Shown one piece after another: positions 17,614 to 26,575 of a stretch of 64,000 bases of DNA. A program made the position numbers and the translations under genes. The stretch comes from Balneola sp. (GTDB taxonomy: Bacteria; Bacteroidota; Rhodothermia; Balneolales; Balneolaceae), in contig JAEPNB010000011.1 of NCBI GenBank assembly GCA_017643645.1, forward strand, positions 1-64,000, given 5' to 3'. The notes beneath the pieces are model-generated. The model was not told where the DNA came from. It worked only from the letters and a program-made list of their open reading frames with translations, and made no database searches. The stretch's first letter is position 1, and every line of letters begins with the position of its first letter.

Positions 17614-19317
17614 TTATTGCCCTCTTAAAACAGGGTCATCATAATAACTCATTAAACTCTCGAAAGCATCCTGATGAATTTCTATATCAGCGTTAGCTCT
17701 CTCTGTTTTTATTTGTTGAACGATGTTATAAAATGGTTTTATCTTTTTTTCGATTTCATCTCGAACTTCTTCCAAAGTAATTTTAATAACCGTTCGATCC
17801 TCAACGTAAGCTAAAAAATAACCCTCTCCTGTTCCTATAATATTAATTGAGTTCAAAGGAGCTGTATTTAAATATTTTCCTAGATGGCCTAATTCAGAAG
17901 TCAACTTTTGATCAAAAATTTCTCTTTGTAGAGAGCTTATTGGCAGTAAATTATTATCTATTCTTTTTTTGAGAACCGATGCAGAGTCAAAATCCTTCAT
18001 CTCTTTAAACCAGCCTGAAGCAAATATCTTTGATCTGGACGAATAACCTAATTGTTTAAAATTGAGTTGGATTGTTTCATTATCAATTGAGTCTACGGGT
18101 AGGTTGCTCAAGAAATTTTTAACCTGCCAAGCTTTGTACTGTTGAGTAGCCTCAGTTACTTTAAACTCAACATAGCTGGAAGATTTTAAACCCTTTTCAA
18201 TAGCTGCATCATAAAAAATATGATTTCTTAACCCTCTTCCTACTGATGCAATTGTTTTATTCTTTGCCTCGGAAATAGGTAAAACAGGAAGCCAAAAAAG
18301 ATAATCTTCCAGAGTAAAGTAATTTACTTCTTCACCAGTTCTATAGCTCGCTAAAGGCATGTTTAGACTAAGCTGATTCTTTAAAAGCTCGATATCCTCG
18401 ATAGAAGCTGAAATTTTTTCAGTAGAAACAGATCTACCGTTAACTCTTCTGAACGTAGTCTCAGATACAGATTTTAGTAACTCGAATACTTTTCTGATGT
18501 TTTCAGTGCTTATCACTACATCTTTTTTAGCCATATAGTCAGCTACAAATTCATCTCCTTTAAGAGTTAGTAATCTACTCTTTGTCATTTCTTCCATCCC
18601 TTTCTTCTTTGTGAGATATTCGGATTCAGAATAAATTGGAGATGATTTTTTTCCTTCTACTTTAATAATATAATAGCCGAGACTTGTTTTAACGGGCGTT
18701 GAATATTCGTCTTTCTTCAGGTGATAAGCTGCTTCAGCATATTTATGATCCACACCAAAATATGATATTTCTCCTATATACCCTGCAGTAGAATCATAAG
18801 CATCCGTATTGTATAATTCGTTTGCAAGATCAACGAAAGAAGCTCCTTTTTTTAATCGTAAATAATATTCTTCTGCCAGTTTTTCGCTTTCAAAATAAAG
18901 CTGACTTACAAACAGATTGATCTTAGAATTTATATAAGCGGTCCTTATTTGAGCTTCAGAAGGAGGAGAAAGTGTATCCATAAAGGAAACATAATAATAG
19001 TAGTCTGCAAGAGCTTTGCTCCGGGCTCTATCAACATATAATTCAAAATCTTTATCCAGGAGTTCGAAGTCTTCAGCTTTCTGGGCTAATAAAATATCAT
19101 TTATCAATTTTTGAAGATGTCCATATCGCTCTTCACGAGAATCGTTAACGCCCGAGTTGATAATATGATTTACATAAGATTCCTCATAATGCTCAGCGGA
19201 AATATGAAAGTCATTAACTGTGGCAATGATTGTAGAATCCTGAGCTGCTGCTTTTTGAATAGTAAAACTCAAAAGAATTATAAAACTGAAAACCGAAAAG
19301 ATTTTCTTATTTATCAT
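17614..19317 (-). CDS. SurA-like periplasmic peptidyl-prolyl isomerase (parvulin type)
   Basis: Probable periplasmic foldase that assists outer-membrane or surface proteins. The 567-aa product has a signal peptide (MINKKIFSVFSFIILLSF..AAAQ), a helical SurA_N-like region (about 30-140), and one parvulin rotamase domain (about 150-255). The rotamase shows the typical KKGASFVDLANELYNTD, GYIGEISYFGVDHKYAEAAYHLKKDEYSTPV and GYYIIKVEGK. A long helical C-terminal part (about 260-567) has no motif I recognise. It is the last gene of the TonB-receptor operon, 21 bp after the PorV-like gene. A dedicated folding factor for the receptor complex is the simplest reading, which is inference. Confidence 0.82.
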   Translation of the reverse strand: MINKKIFSVFSFIILLSFTIQKAAAQDSTIIATVNDFHISAEHYEESYVNHIINSGVNDSREERYGHLQKLINDILLAQKAEDFELLDKDFELYVDRARSKALADYYYYVSFMDTLSPPSEAQIRTAYINSKINLFVSQLYFESEKLAEEYYLRLKKGASFVDLANELYNTDAYDSTAGYIGEISYFGVDHKYAEAAYHLKKDEYSTPVKTSLGYYIIKVEGKKSSPIYSESEYLTKKKGMEEMTKSRLLTLKGDEFVADYMAKKDVVISTENIRKVFELLKSVSETTFRRVNGRSVSTEKISASIEDIELLKNQLSLNMPLASYRTGEEVNYFTLEDYLFWLPVLPISEAKNKTIASVGRGLRNHIFYDAAIEKGLKSSSYVEFKVTEATQQYKAWQVKNFLSNLPVDSIDNETIQLNFKQLGYSSRSKIFASGWFKEMKDFDSASVLKKRIDNNLLPISSLQREIFDQKLTSELGHLGKYLNTAPLNSINIIGTGEGYFLAYVEDRTVIKITLEEVRDEIEKKIKPFYNIVQQIKTERANADIEIHQDAFESLMSYYDDPVLRGQ

Positions 19318-19338
19318 ATTGTATCCTAATAAACTGAT

Positions 19339-20394
19339 CTAGAAATAAATCCTGAAATCAATCATTTGAACATTCTGAAGATAATTTTGGCGGGCAACTG
19401 CAAAATCAAATCCTACACGTAAGCTCGTGAAAGCTACATCTAGTCCTGCTCCATATGTAATATGACCATCTACATTATCACCTAAAAACAGGTCTTTATA
19501 ACCTGCACGTACATGAAAATTCGTTGAATTTGTACTGTAAGTGAATTCTGATCCAAAATCACCGTTCAAACTTTGATCATTGGTTTGATGAGATTCTCCC
19601 ATCACCGTTAACATATAATGATCGGTTTTTAGAACCGGAACGGCAACACCAAACTTAAATGAAAGAGGAATATTCCATGAATCCAGTTCTCTTCTTACAA
19701 ATACCCGGTCATTACCACCTACACCCGGTTCCGGCTCATAAGTGTCTTGTACATTAATTCCATCCAACTGCATTTGCCCTCCAAAATTCTGTATGGAAGC
19801 AGACAGTTTCATTCCGTTTAAATAATCTGTTATCAAGGTGAGCCCTAAATCTAGCGCAATTGTAGATGCCCGCATATCCCAAATCCTTTGCCCAACCCAT
19901 TTAACCTGCGCACCCATATAAAAATTATCAGCAAGTGGTTGTGCATAGCTAATTCCAACCATCAAATCTGATGCTGAGAATTGTTCTCCGGTACCTTCGG
20001 GTTGAAATCCGGTTCTCACATCCATAGTTCCGTAATCAACATTAGCTACACTTAAGCCTATTATTCCTTTTTCAGAAATTGGAAGAACTACTCCTAACGA
20101 ATTATAATCTATATCAGCAAAAATTTGAAAATTTGAGAACATTACAGAACCTCTTCTTTCATTATCAGAAATGGCTGCACCAGAAATATTCCAAAATAAA
20201 GCGTCAGCTCCCTTGGCTGATGAAGTATTTGCATGCCCTAAAGCTGAGCCACGGGCTCCGTTCCCTATAGTTAGAAAAGTTGCTGCAGTTGTTCCTGCTT
20301 TACTTTGACCAAACAGATCAGAGCTAAAAACAACAAACGAAAAGCAAAAAACTAAAACTCTCAAAAAGGGGTAATTCATCGTATTCCTGATCAT
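19339..20394 (-). CDS. PorV/PorQ-family outer-membrane protein
   Basis: Outer-membrane beta-barrel of the PorV/PorQ family, related to components that work with type IX secretion. The 351-aa product has a signal peptide (to about residue 29). Next comes the family opening KAGTTAATFLTIGNGARGSALGHAN with NISGAA. Alternating strands fill the rest, and it ends in a C-terminal aromatic (FRIYF). Its start overlaps the stop of the 1117-aa surface protein gene by 4 bp (ATGA), so the two are translationally coupled. It may be a locus-specific shuttle or partner for the surface protein rather than the general PorV. That role is inferred from position. Confidence 0.82.
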   Translation of the reverse strand: MIRNTMNYPFLRVLVFCFSFVVFSSDLFGQSKAGTTAATFLTIGNGARGSALGHANTSSAKGADALFWNISGAAISDNERRGSVMFSNFQIFADIDYNSLGVVLPISEKGIIGLSVANVDYGTMDVRTGFQPEGTGEQFSASDLMVGISYAQPLADNFYMGAQVKWVGQRIWDMRASTIALDLGLTLITDYLNGMKLSASIQNFGGQMQLDGINVQDTYEPEPGVGGNDRVFVRRELDSWNIPLSFKFGVAVPVLKTDHYMLTVMGESHQTNDQSLNGDFGSEFTYSTNSTNFHVRAGYKDLFLGDNVDGHITYGAGLDVAFTSLRVGFDFAVARQNYLQNVQMIDFRIYF

Positions 20395-23300
20395 TTTACT
20401 ATTGCAATTTTTCCAACTTTGTCACCGATGCCCGGTACATTCACATGATAAACATATACTCCATAAGCTAAATCCAGTCCATCTTTAGTTCTTAAATCCC
20501 AATCCAAAGTTCCGTCTCCGCTGCCTGAATCATTTTTTTCCAAAGTTTTAATTAGTTCACCTTTGATATTGAAAATTCTGATCGTACAAACCTGAGGAAG
20601 ATTTATAAACTTAATTACTCTCTCACCTCTTCCGCTGGTGCTCTCACTGAGTCGGGGTTCATATATTGAATAACCCAGATAAGGATTAGGTACCACAGCT
20701 ATATTTTCCAATTCACTTTTTAGTAATTCATTATTTACTGAAGATTCTGAAAGACTGAATTGAAAGAAATCCCCATTAGCAAATGGCTTACTATGAGAAA
20801 TTCTGAAGATCTCACCGTCTCCCGGTAGCACTCCGTTTTGTCCTGCAACTGTTCTAAAAGTAACTCTGTGCCTGAAAATTCTTAGCGCCGGATTTGGCTG
20901 TTCCATTATGATTAACTCATCTTCGACATCAAAATTTCCATTCTCATTTCTGTCAAGGATCAATAATTCTGCCTCTTGATTTGTGCTTATATTTACTGCT
21001 ATTACTTTCAACGAGTCTCTTAAATAGGTGCCCGTTTGAAACCTTGGAGGGTAATAAATATTCTCATCAGCCCATCTAAGTTCAAAGTCATCGGGCGAAA
21101 GTTCACCATTGGCACTATCATCAGGTCTTGCAGAAAGAATCCAATTGGTTTCATACCCGTCTACTTCTCTTGGATCAAGATTGAACATTTCATTTTCCTG
21201 ATTGTAGTTCCCTACCCAACCAATCCGATCAAAATTGTATTCGATGTTATTGTCATTTTCAAATTCCATAACAAAGCCTTCTGCTACAGGTGTAGATTCC
21301 TGATATGGCTTTCTTTTAAAAAGAGTGTCTCCGGTTGTAATATTAAACAGAGAGTAGCCTGTTGTAACATAATATTTAGGACTATCTCTGGTGTCTAAAG
21401 AGTCAAAGAATTCAACTTTATAGTTATCACCAAACCTAACCGTCTCGTTATCGACTATAGAAACTGACATAGATCCCGTGCCTTGTCCAAATGTAATCGT
21501 ACTCAGGTCTTCAACAGTTCCGCTTTCTATAAAGCCTGCTGCTCGTGCTCTTGGGGTCACTGCTTTAGCATTTATGGAAGAACCTGTAAGATTAAAGAAT
21601 TGATCTACTCCGAAATTAAAAACATTCTCCTGAGGGTCAATTTCAACTGTTCCTGTGGAATCAATTACTCCTCTGTCATAAGCTACCAAAGCATAATAAT
21701 ACGTTATTCCATTGGTAACATTTTCATCCACATAAAAGAACTGAAGACCAGTATCTGATCCCAAGTTATATGCTGCTGTATTTTCCAAAACCGGCACCGG
21801 ACCCGTAATTCCATTTACCAAATCCCATTGAGCTAGCGGTTTAAAGAACGTCGGCGTTCCGGTAACATCTGTAATGGTCTTGGCATCAAATAATAAAGGA
21901 TCGGTCCCTCTGTAAAGCTTATACCCCTCAAAATCAAATTCCTGAGTAAAACGATCGAAACTTCTTACCGATACTGAATCCCAACCAAGAACAACTTTAC
22001 CGTCACCAGCAATAGCAGTAAGAGTTGGTGTAAACGGAGGTTGAGCAAAGTTATAGTTAGCGTCGTATATGTTTTGAACTGTAATTCTATTTTTAAAGAA
22101 ATCTTCTCTATCGTTTCCAAAAACCCATGCTAAAGAAAAGAAATCACTTACACCGGGAGGTAAATTTACCGGACCGGATAAAAACAGGAGAAATGGTTCG
22201 TTTTCTGTAACACTTTGAGTTGGAGGTTCTTGTCCCAATTCGAATTCATTTTCAATAATCTGCTCCCATATAAACTCATCTCGGGTAACAATTAAATTTT
22301 CGTAGTTACCTCGAACTCCTAAATCAAATCCCCTCAATCCAATTTGATCAGACTCCGGAATATCTAATCGATCAAAATCTCTTTCTCCAGCCTGAGGAAT
22401 TCCATCTGCTTCACCAAAATCAGGTCTCTCATACCCAAGATCGTTTGGACCTAATCCGTCTATTCCCAGATCGTCATTAAGGAATTCTCCTTCATCAACA
22501 ACACCATTATTATTCGAGTCTGTATAAGAAGTCCAGTTAACATTTTCGTCTCCCGTCCACCATCTTTCAGCTTGATATGCTGGCAAATCCTCTATTGGGC
22601 CATAAACTCTTTCAAAATCTGCCACATTATAATTCGATTCAATATAATTTCGGATATTCTGTTGGCCTTCTATTAGTATACCTTCGCCTGAATCTCGTCT
22701 TTCATCAACAATTCCATCTTCATCATTATCTTGAAGGTCAAATGGATTTGCCGGGCTTTCCAAGAAGGCAAAGCCTGTGTAACCCAGAGAATATTCTCCA
22801 CCTGTTGTTCTAATTCCAATGCCGTTAGAATCCCAACCGTATGCGATATCCAATTGTGGATCAAAAGAGGCATTATCATCGTTTTCATCTGTCCCTAATC
22901 CATAATCCACCCCTTTTGTAAAATAGAGGCTATCATGATCAGTTCCCCCAACATTATTGATCTTATACAGCATAAACATTACATCTTCTGCCAGTACATT
23001 TGCCCACTGGAGCAATCTTACTTCTACTTGTAGCCCAAGACCTCCAATGCTTGAATCTGCCGGATCTGCATAATAAATACCATGTGGACTGTTTGGCTCT
23101 GTTCCATCTTCATTGATGTGATAACCTTTGTTGCTAAGGTCATCCATAACGTAATAACTTTCCAAATCTGCATTAAATACCCCTTTACCAAAAAGACCAT
23201 TCCACGAACCGGCCCAACCTGGATCATCAGGATTGTCTAATTTATCAGGCCACAAAAAAGGCCAGCTTGAAGGATCATCACTTATAGCAGGAATTCTTTC

Positions 23301-23744
23301 AAATCTATTACTAACGGGGTTTCGTCGATCTCTGTTCAGAAATTCATTTAACGGCAACCATCCCCAAATATCTCCATTAGTCGGGTCTCTCCTTACACCA
23401 AAATCCCTGTAATTAATTGCAACAGGGTTCAAAGTTGTATCACCAGGATCACTATAGAATTGTGCAGGTCTTTCACCGGGTACTCGGCCCGCAACCATTA
23501 GTGCGATACCATCAATATGCCTACCACCAATAGACCTTGGCCAAACCCCCCAAGGAATGTCACCAAAACGAGAAACCTCACCATGGTTTCTAAAATTCGT
23601 TTCAATTAAGTTTCCGTCCATTACTCCACGAGATATCCAATCCTGACTTCCTAAATAATCATTTGGAATTGTAGTCTGTGCTAATGCCGGCAAGGTATAA
23701 GCGGTACAAATAAAAAATAAAATGAAATATCTATAAATTTTCAC
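20391..23744 (-). CDS. large surface protein with C-terminal sorting-type domain, SusD-position partner of the TonB receptor
   Basis: The specific function is not recognised. The 1117-aa product has a signal peptide (1-22, ending ALAQ). A long N-terminal region follows with many Asp/Asn-rich, calcium-site-like stretches (for example DNDEDGIVDERRD and DSNNNGVVDEGE). A fibronectin type III-like part lies at about 555-735. The C-terminal domain (about 1020-1117: NPYLGYSIYEP, IRIFNIKGELIKTLEK, LAYGVYVYHV) is a FlgD/Por-like sorting fold. It lies 11 bp after the TonB receptor, where a SusD gene would be in a classical Sus locus, and overlaps the PorV-like gene. No SusD (RagB) motif is visible. A glycan-capture or receptor-lid role is plausible but unproven. 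Confidence 0.75.
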   Translation of the reverse strand: MKIYRYFILFFICTAYTLPALAQTTIPNDYLGSQDWISRGVMDGNLIETNFRNHGEVSRFGDIPWGVWPRSIGGRHIDGIALMVAGRVPGERPAQFYSDPGDTTLNPVAINYRDFGVRRDPTNGDIWGWLPLNEFLNRDRRNPVSNRFERIPAISDDPSSWPFLWPDKLDNPDDPGWAGSWNGLFGKGVFNADLESYYVMDDLSNKGYHINEDGTEPNSPHGIYYADPADSSIGGLGLQVEVRLLQWANVLAEDVMFMLYKINNVGGTDHDSLYFTKGVDYGLGTDENDDNASFDPQLDIAYGWDSNGIGIRTTGGEYSLGYTGFAFLESPANPFDLQDNDEDGIVDERRDSGEGILIEGQQNIRNYIESNYNVADFERVYGPIEDLPAYQAERWWTGDENVNWTSYTDSNNNGVVDEGEFLNDDLGIDGLGPNDLGYERPDFGEADGIPQAGERDFDRLDIPESDQIGLRGFDLGVRGNYENLIVTRDEFIWEQIIENEFELGQEPPTQSVTENEPFLLFLSGPVNLPPGVSDFFSLAWVFGNDREDFFKNRITVQNIYDANYNFAQPPFTPTLTAIAGDGKVVLGWDSVSVRSFDRFTQEFDFEGYKLYRGTDPLLFDAKTITDVTGTPTFFKPLAQWDLVNGITGPVPVLENTAAYNLGSDTGLQFFYVDENVTNGITYYYALVAYDRGVIDSTGTVEIDPQENVFNFGVDQFFNLTGSSINAKAVTPRARAAGFIESGTVEDLSTITFGQGTGSMSVSIVDNETVRFGDNYKVEFFDSLDTRDSPKYYVTTGYSLFNITTGDTLFKRKPYQESTPVAEGFVMEFENDNNIEYNFDRIGWVGNYNQENEMFNLDPREVDGYETNWILSARPDDSANGELSPDDFELRWADENIYYPPRFQTGTYLRDSLKVIAVNISTNQEAELLILDRNENGNFDVEDELIIMEQPNPALRIFRHRVTFRTVAGQNGVLPGDGEIFRISHSKPFANGDFFQFSLSESSVNNELLKSELENIAVVPNPYLGYSIYEPRLSESTSGRGERVIKFINLPQVCTIRIFNIKGELIKTLEKNDSGSGDGTLDWDLRTKDGLDLAYGVYVYHVNVPGIGDKVGKIAIVK

Positions 23745-23755
23745 TAACTGAAATT

Positions 23756-26494
23756 TTAAAAATCTATGTTTAAACCTAAACTGATTGTTCTTGGTGCAGA
23801 ATAAAAACCTGGTTGATAGAAGTAATCATTCAAGGTATTTAATCCTCCAATACTTCCGCTTTCTGCATCAAATTGCTGTAATGTATAATCAGGAGTTCCT
23901 GAATCATTGTAAACATTTACAGGGGCTTCAGCATCAAATATATTTTGAACCTGGAATATCAATCGTGCATTTTGGAATGGCAGGGTATAATACATTCTCA
24001 GATCAGAAATAAACGTCGTAGGCTTATCCTCATTAAATGGTACATATGAGGTAATTCTGGATCTTTGAGAAGTATAAGGAGTTCCTGTGTTGAGCTTGCC
24101 AACCAATGTCGCAGAGAATTTACTTGATGGCTGATAGGTTATTACACTATTTAGGACATGTCTTCTATCCCAAGCTAGTCTTGCTAATGTATTAACATCT
24201 TCCAAACCTGCTCTTTGTCTTTGAAAACTATCACCGGATAAGAATGCACTACCGTCGGCAAATTGAAGTGTATAATCCAAATTCCAACGGATAGCTCCAC
24301 GAGGCCTTTGATATAATGATAAAGTAAATCCTCTTACTGTCCCATAATCTCTGTTTTCCGGACGATATATTTCACCTGTACTTGTAGGATTGAATTCAAT
24401 TATTGTGGCATTCAGCTTTCTAATATCCTTAGTAAATAAAGTCAGTTCTAAACCAATATCATTACTTATTGCTTGTTGAAGTCCGATTTCAAAAGTGGAT
24501 GTTTGTTGAGGATCTATATCTGGATTTCCAAAGCCGGCTGCTGTGGCACCGGGAGCAACATAGTAATTAGGATTAGCATAAATTCCATCAAATGAAGGTA
24601 TCTGAAAAAATAATCCATATGAAAAGCGTACAACACCTGTATTTGATATTGGGAATGCCAATCCGATTCTAGGGCTAACTTGAATTTTCTTTGTCGCAGA
24701 GCGTCTGTTGTAAAGAGTATCAGTGGGGTTTGATGGATCCGGTACAAATTCTTCTCCTCCTAAATACCAAAGTCTTGGGACAAGGAAATCAGGATCGAAA
24801 TAATCCATGCGAATTCCTGCATTTATAATCAGATTATTCAGTTCTATCTTATCTTGTATGTATACAGCAAATTCAATTGGGTTTGCATTTAAATCTGTTC
24901 TTGCTGCCAGATTTTCTGTATTAGCTTCTGGTACATACCCATTATTGGCATTTACCAAAATTGCATAGCCATTTGTATTAAGATCATGAATTCTGGTTTG
25001 GAAACCTGCTTTTACCTGATGAACCCTGTTTATTTGACTGGTAACACTTCCTACAATTGTGTGTGTTTTAGTAACATTTTTAGAGTAGAAAAGATCATTT
25101 CCACCGAGATCAAAAGCGAATAAACCTTCTGTATTACTCAGGTCAGGTGATCCTAATCTTGAGTCTAAAATATCATCGTATAACTTTGACTCACCTTCAG
25201 ATCGTAAATAACTGTATGAAAGATTTGCGAAAGTTTTTGAATCGAATGCTGCTCTTAATCCGAATATGTGAGTTTGGTTGTCGAATAAATACCGATTCAC
25301 TCCTTCCGGAGAGTACTTTTTTTGATGGTTATAATTTCTGCCATCCCCAAACTGATAGAATAGATTATAATCTAACTTGAAAATACTGTTAATATTATAT
25401 GTCAATGAGCTGTTCAAAGAATACCTTTTCACATAATTCATTGGAACAAAATCTCCACTTCCTGTAGACTCGATAATCCAGTTATTAGGATTTGTTTCGT
25501 TATCTACAAGTGTATTTACATTCTGAGAAGAATCTCTTGGAGAGAAAAGATCTCTACCATAAAAATGTCCCTTTTCATCCAAAAATCTTCCGCTAAACTG
25601 GATACCTAATTTTTCATCAATTATCGGACCTCCTCCGCTAAACTGAAAGTCGATCTGGTTAGGCACAGAAGCAACTTGGTAGTAAGGTATTTGTTCATTT
25701 TTAAAATCAAGGTATGTAAGATTAGTACCCGGACCTGATTCTCTAGTAATAAAAGGCAACTCTCTGGTACTTGCTATTGCTCTTACAAAACCTTTTGAAT
25801 TAAAGGTCCAGTCAAACGGAACATCCTTAGTTACAATATTTACAACACCTGACAGTGCCTGCCCATATTCTGCATTAAAAACCCCACTGATAACTTCCAG
25901 ACTTTCTACCATGTTTTGCTCTACTTCAAAACCAGCACTATTGGTATAGGAATTATTTATTGGCACACCATTTACTACATATGAAACCTCTCCTAATCTA
26001 CCCCCTCTAAAGTGACCGTCTACAACACCTGCCTGTAAGTTTACAATTTCAGCGACCGATTGAACAGGTAAGTCTTCTATTTCCTGAGAGCTTACATAAG
26101 ATGTAGTTGTAGTTCTGTCTTTTTCAACTATTGGGCGTTCAGCCACTACTACTACTTCCTCTCCCTGAAAAACGGTTTCTTTGAGCACTGCATCAATTTC
26201 TGTAGTCCTTCCGGTTTGAATTTGCACATTTTCAACAATTAGGTCAGCAAAACCAAGGAATTTGAAAACTAATTGATAGGTACCGGGAGTAACGTTAATT
26301 ATGCTGTAATACCCATCAGATTCTGTAATAGCACCTCTTTGCGTTCCTTGAAGAACTACTTGGACGCCGGGAATAGTTTCTCCTTGCTCATCCTTTACCA
26401 CACCAACAACTTTTCCTTTAGTTTGAGCTATTAGTTGAGAAGAAGAAATACTTAAAAGTATTCCAAAAAAAAGAGCCTGTAAAAGATGCTTCAT
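23756..26494 (-). CDS. TonB-dependent outer-membrane receptor
   Basis: Energy-coupled outer-membrane transporter, probably for beta-glucan oligosaccharides given its neighbours. The 912-aa product has a signal peptide (1-23) and a carboxypeptidase-regulatory-like domain (about 27-110: GKVVGVVKDEQGETIPGVQV, SDGYYSI). The plug (about 130-235) contains LPVQSVAEIVNLQAGVV and NAEYGQALSGVVNIVTK. The 22-stranded barrel ends in LGLNIDF with a terminal Phe. It is shorter than most SusC proteins and has no SusD next to it. It heads an operon with the 1117-aa protein, the PorV-like protein and the PPIase. A weak match to the operator motif (ATTCGCTTAAAT, 26509-26520) lies just upstream. Confidence 0.92.
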   Translation of the reverse strand: MKHLLQALFFGILLSISSSQLIAQTKGKVVGVVKDEQGETIPGVQVVLQGTQRGAITESDGYYSIINVTPGTYQLVFKFLGFADLIVENVQIQTGRTTEIDAVLKETVFQGEEVVVVAERPIVEKDRTTTTSYVSSQEIEDLPVQSVAEIVNLQAGVVDGHFRGGRLGEVSYVVNGVPINNSYTNSAGFEVEQNMVESLEVISGVFNAEYGQALSGVVNIVTKDVPFDWTFNSKGFVRAIASTRELPFITRESGPGTNLTYLDFKNEQIPYYQVASVPNQIDFQFSGGGPIIDEKLGIQFSGRFLDEKGHFYGRDLFSPRDSSQNVNTLVDNETNPNNWIIESTGSGDFVPMNYVKRYSLNSSLTYNINSIFKLDYNLFYQFGDGRNYNHQKKYSPEGVNRYLFDNQTHIFGLRAAFDSKTFANLSYSYLRSEGESKLYDDILDSRLGSPDLSNTEGLFAFDLGGNDLFYSKNVTKTHTIVGSVTSQINRVHQVKAGFQTRIHDLNTNGYAILVNANNGYVPEANTENLAARTDLNANPIEFAVYIQDKIELNNLIINAGIRMDYFDPDFLVPRLWYLGGEEFVPDPSNPTDTLYNRRSATKKIQVSPRIGLAFPISNTGVVRFSYGLFFQIPSFDGIYANPNYYVAPGATAAGFGNPDIDPQQTSTFEIGLQQAISNDIGLELTLFTKDIRKLNATIIEFNPTSTGEIYRPENRDYGTVRGFTLSLYQRPRGAIRWNLDYTLQFADGSAFLSGDSFQRQRAGLEDVNTLARLAWDRRHVLNSVITYQPSSKFSATLVGKLNTGTPYTSQRSRITSYVPFNEDKPTTFISDLRMYYTLPFQNARLIFQVQNIFDAEAPVNVYNDSGTPDYTLQQFDAESGSIGGLNTLNDYFYQPGFYSAPRTISLGLNIDF

Positions 26495-26523
26495 TAAGAA
26501 TAATATAAATTCGCTTAAATAAA

Positions 26524-26562
26524 AGAAAAAAGGGATACAGCTATAAATATGCTGTATCCCTT
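26524..26562 (-). terminator. terminator of the 1095-aa glucan-binding protein gene
   Basis: Perfect 12-bp stem AAGGGATACAGC (26530-26541) and GCTGTATCCCTT (26551-26562). On the minus strand it runs into a T tract. It separates the 1095-aa gene from the TonB receptor operon on the same strand, so the operon needs its own promoter or partial read-through. Confidence 0.85.
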
Positions 26563-26575
26563 AAGAAATTGAAAA

